Shown here piece after piece: positions 16,607 to 23,670 of a stretch of 34,888 nucleotides of DNA. The DNA is from Eubacterium sp. Its GTDB lineage: Bacteria > Bacillota > Clostridia > Oscillospirales > Acutalibacteraceae. Position 1 is the stretch's first letter; each line of letters starts with the position of its first letter. The notes under the pieces were generated by a model. The model did no database searches. It had not been told where the DNA came from and worked only from the letters and a program-made list of their open reading frames with translations. The position numbers and the translations under genes are program-made. The stretch covers positions 1 to 34,888 of the forward strand of contig JAFUEH010000019.1 in the NCBI GenBank assembly GCA_017463985.1, written 5' to 3'.

Positions 16607-18130
16607 CTATTCCGCCCCTCTGTGGGTCAGTACGACGATCACGGTTTTAAACAGGATCTTAATATCCAGCCAAACGGACCATTCGTCGATGTATTTGCAG
16701 TCCAGCTCTACCACCTCTTCAAAATCCTGAATGGTGGAACGGCCGCTGACCTGCCACATACCGGTAATGCCCGGCCGCATGGAAAGGCGGCGCTTGTGTC
16801 GGCCTTCATATTGCTCAAATTCATCAAAGGTGGGCGGACGGGTACCGACCAGGCTCATGTCGCCCTTCACAACGTTAAAAAATTGCGGTAGCTCGTCGAT
16901 GCTCAGCTTGCGGATGACCCTGCCGACCTTCGTAATACGCGGGTCGTTATCCATCTTGAACATAAATCCGTCCATCTTATTGCTTTTCATCAGCTCGGCC
17001 TTGCGCTCCTCTGCGTCAACGTACATGGAGCGAAGCTTGTATATGTAAAACGGACGGCCGTTTTCGCCTACACGCTGCTGCTTAAAAATCAGCGGTCCCT
17101 TAGATTCCGCCAGCAGCGGAATCGCGGTAATGCCGATGATCGGCAGCGATACCAGACAGCCTACGGTTCCTAACACTACGTCTGTCAGGCGCTTGATGAC
17201 TAAAGCGGTCGGGTTTTGCTTGACAGCACTGAAGGTCGCTGTGGGATAGCCGTGCAGCATACGGCAGCTGATATTGTCGAATTTGCTGGCGGTCAGAATA
17301 TCGTCGAGCGACGGGATGTTGACGTGCACCGTGATACCCATGTCCTCCAGCTCCTCAATCAGTTCCTTGATTTCTGAGTCATCGGAGTACGGCAGGTTGA
17401 TGTAAATCTCGTCCAGCGGTGAGGAGCGGATCCAATCGATAAAGCTCTCGTCAGTGGCGATTACCGGAATATCCAGTATCGCGTCAGGCAGCGTGGCGTC
17501 CTTGTGGCGCTGTGCTGTCGGCGCTTGGATACCGTAAATCGCGCTCTCCGCCTTGCTGGCGGAGTAGGTGTAGGAAAACACGCCGTTTTTAACGCGGCTA
17601 TCCAGCAGAACGATCCCTGAAATGTTGATGGACCAGTCCAGCTTCAGCGTCGCAACGAATTCCTCGGCGCGGTCGCTGGTCGTGATCACGCCGACCATGG
17701 AGGCGACGCGGCTTTTGGTGAAGGAGGTGGTCAGATACCGCTTGAGCAGGTAACGGCCGCCGCCTGACAGCACGACGGAGATGCCGTAGCTGGAGAGCAG
17801 CATATAACGCGATTCCACGATCGGGTTTTTGAACAGAATAATCATGACGGCAAAAAAGCCGAAGGTCAGGGTGATGTTTTTTAAGACGGAATAGAATTCC
17901 TTACCCCTGCCGCGTGAATTGACGTCCAGCTTGCTGTGGAAGCCAAAGAAGCATAGCGCAAAGGCCAGCAGACAGGTTCCGCCGTACCGCAGCCATTCAC
18001 TCAACGGGTGATAGGGGATACGGACGAGTATGAAATTAAAAATGCAGAATGAAACCAAATTTGCCAGGAGGATCGCCGTTAAATCGATGAAAAATTCAAG
18101 GGCGAGCTGTGTTCTGTTACGTTGGTTCAT
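16607..18130 (-). CDS. cpsE: Initiating undecaprenyl-phosphate sugar phosphotransferase (CpsE/WbaP type)
   Basis: A 507-residue polyprenyl glycosylphosphotransferase. The N-terminal part has four or five membrane helices (to about residue 130), then a nucleotide-binding-like domain. The C-terminal catalytic domain (from about 310) contains KRLTDVVLG with its membrane hairpin, PLIFKQQRVGENGRPF, YKLRSM, the catalytic Asp-Glu pair in SIDELPQF (D412, E413), GDMSLVGTRPP and RPGITGMWQVSGRS. It links the first sugar phosphate to undecaprenyl phosphate and so starts each repeat unit. Which hexose it uses is not readable. AGGTGA precedes the ATG; cpsD lies nine bases upstream. The symbol describes the functional type. 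Confidence 0.93.
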   Translation of the reverse strand: MNQRNRTQLALEFFIDLTAILLANLVSFCIFNFILVRIPYHPLSEWLRYGGTCLLAFALCFFGFHSKLDVNSRGRGKEFYSVLKNITLTFGFFAVMIILFKNPIVESRYMLLSSYGISVVLSGGGRYLLKRYLTTSFTKSRVASMVGVITTSDRAEEFVATLKLDWSINISGIVLLDSRVKNGVFSYTYSASKAESAIYGIQAPTAQRHKDATLPDAILDIPVIATDESFIDWIRSSPLDEIYINLPYSDDSEIKELIEELEDMGITVHVNIPSLDDILTASKFDNISCRMLHGYPTATFSAVKQNPTALVIKRLTDVVLGTVGCLVSLPIIGITAIPLLAESKGPLIFKQQRVGENGRPFYIYKLRSMYVDAEERKAELMKSNKMDGFMFKMDNDPRITKVGRVIRKLSIDELPQFFNVVKGDMSLVGTRPPTFDEFEQYEGRHKRRLSMRPGITGMWQVSGRSTIQDFEEVVELDCKYIDEWSVWLDIKILFKTVIVVLTHRGAE

Positions 18131-18139
18131 GCTTTCACC

Positions 18140-18943
18140 TTACTTACCAGATTTTCGTTTTCCGTAACGGCCGTAATAGCTGTTGCTGTAGCCGTAATCA
18201 TAGCTGTAGCCGTAATTATTTTTGTAATTGTATCGGCGGTAATAGGAATAATATTTTTTCTTTTCGCTCGTGACATCGTTCAGCACAAAGCCGAGGATGT
18301 TGCCGCCGATCGATTCCAATGTATTGATCGTCATCTTGACGTCGTTGGTGTTGGTGGTGTCGGTTTTAATAATCAGTACATAACCGGTTACCTTCTGTGC
18401 AAACACCGTGGAGTCGGTAACAACGTTGATCGGCGGTGTGTCAATGAACACACAGTCGTAATGCTCTTTCACAAACTCCAGCAGCTTGTCCGTGCGCGGT
18501 GAGGAGAGCAGCTCCGTTGGGTTCGGCGGAATTTTTCCGGCGGTCAGCACAGACAGGTTTTCAATTTCTGTGGTAGAAACGGAAATGTTGTCCGTTAAAC
18601 CGGCCAGAATTTCGGAAAGGCCGTTTTTAACGGCGGTGGAGAACATTTTGTGAATGGTGGGGTTACGCATATCCGAATCGATGATCAACGTCTTTTTACC
18701 CATCTGTGCAAAGCTGACAGCCAGGTTGATGGCGTTGATGGTCTTACCGTTGTTTGCCGTCGGGCTGGTTACCACAAAAATGGGGCATTTTTCGCCCTTC
18801 TGCAGGAAAAGCAGGTTCGTACGGATGGCGTTGTATGCCTCTTTGACGGCAAAGGACGATTCCGGACACAGTATTTTCTTTGAGTCGTTCTTGTTGAAGC
18901 CGTTGCTTCTGGCGAGCTTCTTTCGTTGCTGTCGCTTAGTCAT
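18140..18943 (-). CDS. cpsD: Bacterial tyrosine kinase of the capsule system (CpsD/CapB type)
   Basis: A 267-residue BY-kinase. Walker A is PTANNGKT (61-68), keeping G66-K67-T68 but lacking the usual Pro/Gly-Glu-Gly lead-in. Walker A' is LIIDSDMRNP (86-95) and Walker B is VFIDTPP (165-171). The C-terminus (231-260) carries 14 tyrosines within 30 residues, the autophosphorylation tail of these kinases, here unusually dense. It works with CpsC at the membrane to control chain length and amount of polysaccharide. Its start overlaps the end of cpsC, with GGAGG inside cpsC. No CpsB-type phosphatase gene is in the window. Confidence 0.93.
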   Translation of the reverse strand: MTKRQQRKKLARSNGFNKNDSKKILCPESSFAVKEAYNAIRTNLLFLQKGEKCPIFVVTSPTANNGKTINAINLAVSFAQMGKKTLIIDSDMRNPTIHKMFSTAVKNGLSEILAGLTDNISVSTTEIENLSVLTAGKIPPNPTELLSSPRTDKLLEFVKEHYDCVFIDTPPINVVTDSTVFAQKVTGYVLIIKTDTTNTNDVKMTINTLESIGGNILGFVLNDVTSEKKKYYSYYRRYNYKNNYGYSYDYGYSNSYYGRYGKRKSGK

Positions 18944-19742
18944 TGTCGCTGCCTCCCTTCATAGATTGCTGAATGTTTTCAAGCAGTGATGCGCTGGGCC
19001 GCGGTGCGGTGATCGGCGGCTCCGGCGGCGCAAGATCGTCCGATTCCTCCCGCGGTGCCTTTTCCACGGCCTCCAGCAGCGGTACAGTGCCCAGTACCGG
19101 CAGATCAAACTCTCTTTCAAGATCTCTTGCGTTGGTGATGGAGGTATCGAACAGCTCGATCGCAAAGAACAGTGCAAACGACAGCACAAAGCCTACCAAC
19201 AGACCGGTCAGAATATTCTTCTTTGTATTCGGAGCCGACGGCGCTGTTGGCATTACGGCGGTATCTAATACGGTGACGCTACCCGCTTTAACGCGCTTGG
19301 GGACCTCCGACGGTGCAATTTTACAGATCGAATTGGCAATTTCCGACGCCAGCTGCGGATCGTTACACGATACAGTGACGTAAAAGACGGCGGTATCTCC
19401 GTCCTGTGTGGTGGAAACATAGCCCTTGACGGAGGAAACGCCTACATCCTCCGCTACTTGATCCAAAACGGTATTGGTTTTGAACGCGACCATATAGGTC
19501 TTTACCAGCGAGGTCGTAGCACTGAGTTCGTTGGCAGAGATCGCGCTCTCGTTGGTACGGGCAGGGTTACTGGTGACACAAAAGCTGCATTTGGCAGTAT
19601 ACGTCGGCGGAATAAAAAAGTGGGTGTAAATGCCCGTCAGCGCGCCGGCGGAAAGGGTGATCAGAAGAATATAAATAATCTTCGTCCTCATCATGTACAG
19701 TATTTTTCGGATATCAATATCTATTTCTCTGGTTTCTTCCAT
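18936..19742 (-). CDS. cpsC: Wzz-family chain-length regulator / kinase activator (CpsC/CapA type)
   Basis: A 268-residue protein from the ATG at 19742, chosen because AGGAGGT sits five bases upstream; the longer frame runs through that site. Helix 1 is about residues 22-42 and helix 2 about 176-196, with a Wzz-type extracellular domain between and the Pro-rich PTAPSAPNTKKN before helix 2. A cytoplasmic tail of about 70 residues, rich in Pro and Glu, presumably contacts CpsD. It is the first gene of the long minus-strand operon and has a close promoter at 19775-19803. Confidence 0.93.
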   Translation of the reverse strand: MEETREIDIDIRKILYMMRTKIIYILLITLSAGALTGIYTHFFIPPTYTAKCSFCVTSNPARTNESAISANELSATTSLVKTYMVAFKTNTVLDQVAEDVGVSSVKGYVSTTQDGDTAVFYVTVSCNDPQLASEIANSICKIAPSEVPKRVKAGSVTVLDTAVMPTAPSAPNTKKNILTGLLVGFVLSFALFFAIELFDTSITNARDLEREFDLPVLGTVPLLEAVEKAPREESDDLAPPEPPITAPRPSASLLENIQQSMKGGSDND

Positions 19743-19774
19743 AACAGACCTCCTGCGGATAGTTATACAAATAC

Positions 19775-19803
19775 ATTCTATCATCAATACCCGTCATTGT
19801 CAA
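19775..19803 (-). promoter_or_regulatory. Main promoter of the polysaccharide operon
   Basis: On the minus strand, a perfect TTGACA (19803-19798), a 17-base spacer and TAGAAT (19780-19775). The predicted start near 19768 gives a 5' leader of about 26 bases before cpsC. This is among the best consensus promoters in the window. Confidence 0.8.
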
Positions 19804-19857
19804 TTATTATTATATTAATATAATTTATAAATATTGGAAACAGAATACGAAAGAAAA

Positions 19858-20010
19858 TGCAAAAGAAAAGAGAGCACATCGCTTAACGCTTGCGCTCTCT
19901 TTTCTTGGAGTAAATTTATGTAAATAAAATCTAAAGCAATTTGCTTGCCGAAGCAAGGTATGTAATCGAGGGTGGCTCAGTTGGTTATCAGCCGTTCTTC
20001 CCTCGTGTTG
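19858..20010 (-). ncRNA. Candidate structured small RNA or regulated leader upstream of cpsC
   Basis: A transcript from the promoter at 20017-20044 would begin near 20010. It would contain CGAGGG/CCCTCG (20005-20000 with 19972-19967) enclosing GGCT/AGCC (19993-19990 with 19977-19974), then a hairpin CTTGC-TTCG-GCAAG (19957-19944) with a classic cUUCGg loop, and the strong terminator stem at 19863-19906. An alternative stem AAGCA/TGCTT next to the UUCG hairpin would compete with it. Since cpsC has its own promoter past the terminator, this may be an independent RNA of about 150 bases, or an upstream transcript whose read-through feeds the operon. I do not match it to a known RNA family. No protein gene is visible in 19743-20122. 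Confidence 0.5.
19863..19906 (-). terminator. Strong terminator ending the candidate small RNA
   Basis: A 13-bp perfect stem (19863-19875 with 19894-19906) with an 18-base loop. On the minus strand the second arm runs into TTTTGCATTTTC. It stands between the upstream promoter at 20017-20044 and the cpsC promoter. Confidence 0.75.
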
Positions 20011-20016
20011 TGCTTT

Positions 20017-20044
20017 ATTATAGCCGTCTTTTTTGAAAATGCAA
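20017..20044 (-). promoter_or_regulatory. Promoter of the candidate small RNA upstream of cpsC
   Basis: On the minus strand, TTGCAT (20044-20039), a 16-base spacer and TATAAT (20022-20017). It lies about 80 bases past the end of spoVT and directly before the hairpin-rich stretch. Confidence 0.65.
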
Positions 20045-20122
20045 GCCCTTTTTTTAACTTTCTATCATCAAGTCATAATGCACAAATATTTTTAAGAAAT
20101 TTTGTTCAACTTGCACAATAAT

Positions 20123-20659
20123 TTATTCCATCTGCTTGCCCAAAAATGCCGCTGCCACCTGGACTAATTTGATATCCGCCTCGCTTGGCAGCGCGCCGTC
20201 CTCGCTTTCAAAAAGCGCAATAGCGCCGCTCACATCGCCGCCGTAAATGATCGGATACACCACGTCTGCCGGCCTGTCAACGCCCTCGATGGCGTTCATG
20301 GCAGGCACCTTGTCGGTCTTTATATGGATCTGACGGTTTTCCATCAACTCCTCCAAGCTTCTGGAAACACGGCGTTCCAGGACCTCACGCTTGCTGATAC
20401 CGGAGCAGGCGATCACGTGGTCGTTGTCCGTGATGGCGATCGGCAGTCCTGCGTTCTTGTGCAGCACCTCGGCGTATTGCCCGGCAAAGCTGGACAGCTC
20501 ACCGATCGGAGAATATTTTTTGAAAATAACCTCGCCCTCCGCGTCCGTATAAATCTCCAGCGGGTCGCCCTCCTTGATTCTGAAAGAGCGCCGGATCTCC
20601 TTGGGGATCACAATGCGGCCAAGGTCGTCGATCCTGCGCACAATGCCTGTTGCTTTCAT
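20123..20659 (-). CDS. spoVT: Stage V sporulation protein T (AbrB-type regulator)
   Basis: A 178-residue protein, the usual SpoVT length. Residues 1-52 are an AbrB/SpoVT DNA-binding swapped-hairpin domain (MKATGIVRRIDDLGRIVIPK, then EIRRSFRIKEGDPLEIY). Residues from about 57 form a GAF-like domain. In Bacillus subtilis SpoVT tunes sigma-G-dependent gene expression in the forespore. Its presence supports a spore-forming host. The ATG is preceded by AAAAGGGAG. The upstream region has only poor sigma-A elements (TTGGTA, 17 bases, TACAAA); a forespore-type promoter around TGAAAT is possible but not convincing. It is a single-gene unit between queT and the cps leader. Confidence 0.93.
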   Translation of the reverse strand: MKATGIVRRIDDLGRIVIPKEIRRSFRIKEGDPLEIYTDAEGEVIFKKYSPIGELSSFAGQYAEVLHKNAGLPIAITDNDHVIACSGISKREVLERRVSRSLEELMENRQIHIKTDKVPAMNAIEGVDRPADVVYPIIYGGDVSGAIALFESEDGALPSEADIKLVQVAAAFLGKQME

Positions 20660-20754
20660 CTGTTATTCTCTCCCTTTTTTGCAATGTTTTTTACCCTAAT
20701 ATTTTGTACCGCCGTTGTCATTTCATACCAAATAAAATATGGATAAAAATAGAA

Positions 20755-20780
20755 ACGGAACCGCAAGAAATCGGTTCCGT
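20755..20780 (-). terminator. Terminator of queT
   Basis: A 9-bp perfect stem ACGGAACCG/CGGTTCCGT (20755-20763 with 20772-20780), 8-base loop. On the minus strand the second arm continues TTCTATTTTT. It sits 23 bases past the queT stop codon. Confidence 0.82.
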
Positions 20781-20803
20781 AGTGTGCAACAATTTTCATT
20801 CAA

Positions 20804-21334
20804 TTAGTGAAAAAGCTTTTCCTCGAGATGTCTTTTCGTGATGAGGTAATATAAAGCGGTGCCGAGCAGGAGCATAACGCCGAGCTCACCGAGCGCTACC
20901 AGTCCGCCCTGCAGCAAAAAATCGCTGAAATGAAAGGGTCCGTCAATAAAGAAGGTCTCGATCTCCCAGCCAACGATGACGCCATTCCATAAGGCCGGCA
21001 TCAGTAGCGCAAACAGGGGATAGGTTTTGATTTTCTGATTGCGCAAAAAATAAATACACAGCGTAGCACCTAAGGTAGCGAGAGAGCCGAAAATCATATC
21101 CAGCGGAAGTCCTTGGCCGATGCTGTACAGATTAGAAAGGATACAGCCGACCGTCAGCCCTGGGATCGCTGCCGGTGTAAAGAGCGCCAGCACGTTGAGC
21201 ACCTCAGAAACGCGGAACTGCACGGCGGCAGTGGTGGTTCCGGGGAGCAGCAGTCCCTGCGCATAAGTGAGCGCTGTGTACATGGCGGCAATGATCGCCG
21301 CCTGTGCAATTTTGTTTGTTTTTTTGTTTGCCAT
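20804..21334 (-). CDS. queT: QueT family queuosine-precursor ECF transporter substrate-binding subunit
   Basis: A 176-residue integral membrane protein with five or six helices, matching QueT/COG4708 S components: IAQAAIIAAMYTALTYA at the start, VQFRVSEVLNVLALF and PGLTVGCILSNLYS in the middle. These proteins pair with a shared ECF energising module to import queuosine precursors such as preQ1. The reading frame extends 17 codons further, but the ATG at 21334 has AAGGAG ten bases upstream and matches the family start. The leader can form a pseudoknot, and known queT genes are often under preQ1 riboswitches. The module's ATPases are not in the window. Confidence 0.88.
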   Translation of the reverse strand: MANKKTNKIAQAAIIAAMYTALTYAQGLLLPGTTTAAVQFRVSEVLNVLALFTPAAIPGLTVGCILSNLYSIGQGLPLDMIFGSLATLGATLCIYFLRNQKIKTYPLFALLMPALWNGVIVGWEIETFFIDGPFHFSDFLLQGGLVALGELGVMLLLGTALYYLITKRHLEEKLFH

Positions 21335-21360
21335 TTTCCATTTTCTCCTTAGTTTTGTTT

Positions 21361-21410
21361 TTAGAAGCTGCACCGGCTTGTGCAACTGGTCAGGATGTTG
21401 CGAACTGACA
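21361..21410 (-). promoter_or_regulatory. Candidate preQ1-type riboswitch leader of queT
   Basis: Starting at the predicted transcript start, GTCAG (21409-21405) can pair with CTGAC (21393-21389). The interleaved GCAAC (21401-21397) can pair with GTTGC (21386-21382), giving a compact H-type pseudoknot. A competing stem TGCAC/GTGCA (21384-21380 with 21373-21369) shares bases with the second helix. An A-rich stretch leads into the AAGGAG ribosome site. Pseudoknots near ribosome sites are the known architecture of preQ1 riboswitches, and queT is a classic target. I cannot assign a class (I, II or III) without a covariance-model search. Confidence 0.5.
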
Positions 21411-21416
21411 GCCGCT

Positions 21417-21445
21417 ATTATATACTAATGAGAAAGAAAATGCAA
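21417..21445 (-). promoter_or_regulatory. Promoter of queT
   Basis: On the minus strand, TTGCAT (21445-21440), a 17-base spacer and TATAAT (21422-21417). The predicted start near 21410 places the pseudoknot-forming sequence at the very 5' end of the transcript. Confidence 0.7.
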
Positions 21446-21468
21446 TATCAAAATGGCACTTCTGCCGT

Positions 21469-21993
21469 TTATTTTGGCAGGGCGTTCAACGTTTTACCGA
21501 TATTTTCCAGTACGGTCGCGTAATCGCTCTCCGGCTTTTGCGTTTCGTCGATCACCAAGCCGCACAGGCTGTGCGCGGCGCAGGTAATAATAAAGCGAAG
21601 ATCACTGTTGCCGGAAAGCAGGCGACGGTTCCGTTTTTCGAGGTATGCCGTAATATAGTCATAAAAGCTCTGATAGAGCAGGTGATATACGAATAAAAAA
21701 GACGGTGAGGTCTGCGCCTTGCGCAGCAGCGTATCAAACCGATCCAGAAAGCTGACATAAAGACGGGCGGAATCATACCATTTTCCCGGCTCCTGTGCTT
21801 TACAGATCGCTTCGGTTTCGCTCTGAAAGGCATAAGCGATCATTTCCTCAATATCGTTAAAATGATAATAGAAGGTCTGGCGGCTGATGTCGCACGCCTC
21901 CACTAAGCTTGTTACGGTGATTTTGTCATACAGCTCTGTTTCGAGCAGGTTAAAAAATGAATTTACGATCAATGCTTTTGCTTTTGAAGCCAT
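21469..21993 (-). CDS. TetR family transcriptional regulator
   Basis: A 174-residue protein from the ATG at 21993, chosen because AAAGGA lies just upstream; the frame runs further but into sequence before the ribosome site. An N-terminal TetR helix-turn-helix is visible (ALIVNSFFNLLE, then ITVTSLVEACDISRQTFYYHF). The C-terminal ligand domain, with a run of aromatic residues (FLFVYHLLYQSFYDYI), resembles the DhaS-like TetR C-terminal group. It is transcribed alone and diverges from the polysaccharide deacetylase gene, which makes that gene a possible target. Its ligand is unknown. Confidence 0.87.
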   Translation of the reverse strand: MASKAKALIVNSFFNLLETELYDKITVTSLVEACDISRQTFYYHFNDIEEMIAYAFQSETEAICKAQEPGKWYDSARLYVSFLDRFDTLLRKAQTSPSFLFVYHLLYQSFYDYITAYLEKRNRRLLSGNSDLRFIITCAAHSLCGLVIDETQKPESDYATVLENIGKTLNALPK

Positions 21994-22033
21994 ATTTTTA
22001 GTATCCTTTACAATCTGAATGTTTTGCCTAAAG

Positions 22034-22062
22034 AATATAGCATAAATAGACAACAAATGCAA
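22034..22062 (-). promoter_or_regulatory. Promoter of the TetR-type regulator gene
   Basis: On the minus strand, TTGCAT (22062-22057), a 17-base spacer and TATATT (22039-22034). The predicted start lies about 30 bases before the start codon. Confidence 0.65.
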
Positions 22063-22171
22063 TCATTTCTATTAAATTTTTTAAAATTTTTCGTTTTTGG
22101 TGCGGCAGCGCCGCTCTTTTTCTGCGCGATGGAGCATTTATAAATTTTTTTCAAAAAAACAAACCTTTTTA

Positions 22172-22200
22172 TTGAAGAATAAAAATGGACGTTGTATAAT
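22172..22200 (+). promoter_or_regulatory. Promoter of the FN3-polysaccharide deacetylase gene
   Basis: TTGAAG (22172-22177), a 17-base spacer and TATAAT (22195-22200), about 60 bases before the start codon. Between this and the divergent tetR promoter lies a small GC-rich hairpin (22102-22114) followed by TCTTTTT. Confidence 0.68.
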
Positions 22201-22261
22201 GTGATTACTATTTGTAATAACTCATAAAGATGATATAGATAAAGTTTGAAAGAGGATAAGA

Positions 22262-23596
22262 ATGTCAAGAAGCAAAATATTTGCCGCCGGCGCAGCCCTG
22301 ATCGTTTTAATCATTATTGCCGGCTTTTCCGTCCTGTCCATTGTCCAGGCCAGCACCGTGGGTAATGTCGAAAAGTCACAGGTGGAGCAAACGTCCGATA
22401 CCGGTGCCAAGCTGAGCTGGGATAAAGTATCTGCCGCAGACGGCTATTATATCTACCAAAGCGCTGCCGGCGAAAACGATTTTCAGTCCATTGGCTTTAC
22501 CGAGGGGGAGAATACCACGGAGTTTGAGGTCACTGAGCTGGAGCAGGCGACGGCGTACGACTTTTATATCACTGCGTATAAGGATAATAAAAATAAGAAT
22601 GTAGAGAGCGAGGAGCATACAGTGCTTTCGCTGTGCACGCTGCCAACTGCGCAGACGTTAAAGAGCGTTGCCTCCGACGACGAGGGCGAGCTGGACGCAG
22701 AATGGGAGATCAATCCGAAGGCAGCCGGCTATCATGTACAGTATGTTAAGGGCGACGGTACGGACTTTGAAGGCGCCGTGGAGGAATATATCGAGGACAA
22801 GGCGGTGCCGACCTATCATGCCGACGGCCTGGAGCCAAAGGCCACCTATAGCGTCAGAGTACGCTCCTATATTCCCTATAACGACGGCTGGCTCTATGGT
22901 GCATGGAGCGAGGTGCAGTCGGTAGAAATTGCCGAAAAGGTGGCGATGGCGGCCAATATCGACCCCAGCAAGCCAATGGTCGCATTGACCTTTGATGACG
23001 GTCCCGGCTATAACGGTGCTTCGGACCGCATACTCGATTGCCTGGAGCAGTACGGTGCGCGCGCAACCTTCTTTATGGTCGGTAAGAACGCCAAGGATCA
23101 TCCGGACAATTTGAAGCGCAAGGTAGCGCTGGGTATGGAGATCGGTAATCACACGTGGGATCATAGCCACTACGGCTCTGCGGTGACCGTTTCGGATATT
23201 AAGGACGCGTCCGACGCAATTTACAACGCCTGCGGTGTTTATCCGAACTGCTTCCGTTCGCCCGGCGGCAATACGACGCAGACGATTTTGGACGAATGTG
23301 TCGCGGAGAGTATGGTGGCTTATTACTGGTCGCTGGATACGCAGGACTGGAAGAGCAGAGACGCGAACACTGTTTATTATAAGGTGATGGACAACGTGCA
23401 GGACGGCGATATTATCCTGATGCACGAAATTTACGATTCTACGGCGCAGGCGGTAGAATGGCTGGTGCCGGAGCTGATTAAACAGGGCTATCAGCTGGTG
23501 ACCTGCGAGGAGCTGGTTTACTGTAAGACAGGCTCAATGCCCGAAACGGGCCATCAGTATATGAACGGCACGACGATGAAGGACAAAACATCATAA
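22262..23596 (+). CDS. Secreted FN3-domain polysaccharide deacetylase (NodB fold)
   Basis: A 444-residue exported protein. Residues 5-28 form a membrane/signal helix without a clear cleavage or lipobox site. Two fibronectin type III-like domains follow (about 38-125 and 128-225). The carbohydrate esterase 4 domain starts near 238 with the metal-binding ALTFDDGPG (D245, D246), HTWDH (H297, H301), FRSPGG (R332), SLDTQDW and LMHEI (H388). These enzymes remove acetyl groups from peptidoglycan or surface glycans. It probably acts on the cell wall outside the membrane. An AGAGGA site precedes the ATG. It is a single-gene unit ending at a bidirectional terminator. Confidence 0.92.
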   Translation: MSRSKIFAAGAALIVLIIIAGFSVLSIVQASTVGNVEKSQVEQTSDTGAKLSWDKVSAADGYYIYQSAAGENDFQSIGFTEGENTTEFEVTELEQATAYDFYITAYKDNKNKNVESEEHTVLSLCTLPTAQTLKSVASDDEGELDAEWEINPKAAGYHVQYVKGDGTDFEGAVEEYIEDKAVPTYHADGLEPKATYSVRVRSYIPYNDGWLYGAWSEVQSVEIAEKVAMAANIDPSKPMVALTFDDGPGYNGASDRILDCLEQYGARATFFMVGKNAKDHPDNLKRKVALGMEIGNHTWDHSHYGSAVTVSDIKDASDAIYNACGVYPNCFRSPGGNTTQTILDECVAESMVAYYWSLDTQDWKSRDANTVYYKVMDNVQDGDIILMHEIYDSTAQAVEWLVPELIKQGYQLVTCEELVYCKTGSMPETGHQYMNGTTMKDKTS

Positions 23597-23630
23597 TAAA
23601 AATATCTTAAATAAACATATTGTATTAATA

Positions 23631-23663
23631 AAAAGAAGGTTGACGTAAAATCAACCTTCTTTT
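23631..23663. terminator. Bidirectional terminator between deacetylase and ABC-F genes
   Basis: A 13-bp perfect stem (23631-23643 with 23651-23663), loop of 7. The arms start with AAAA and end with TTTT, so it serves both convergent genes. Confidence 0.9.
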
Positions 23664-23670
23664 GTTTTTC

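Noticed and set aside
19967-20005. A possible tRNA gene
   Set aside because: Only a D-arm-like loop and an acceptor-like stem are present; there is no anticodon arm, T arm or normal spacing.
22658-23425. A 255-codon minus-strand frame inside the deacetylase gene
   Set aside because: It overlaps the catalytic CE4 domain on the other strand and shows no domain or ribosome site; it follows from codon bias of the real gene.
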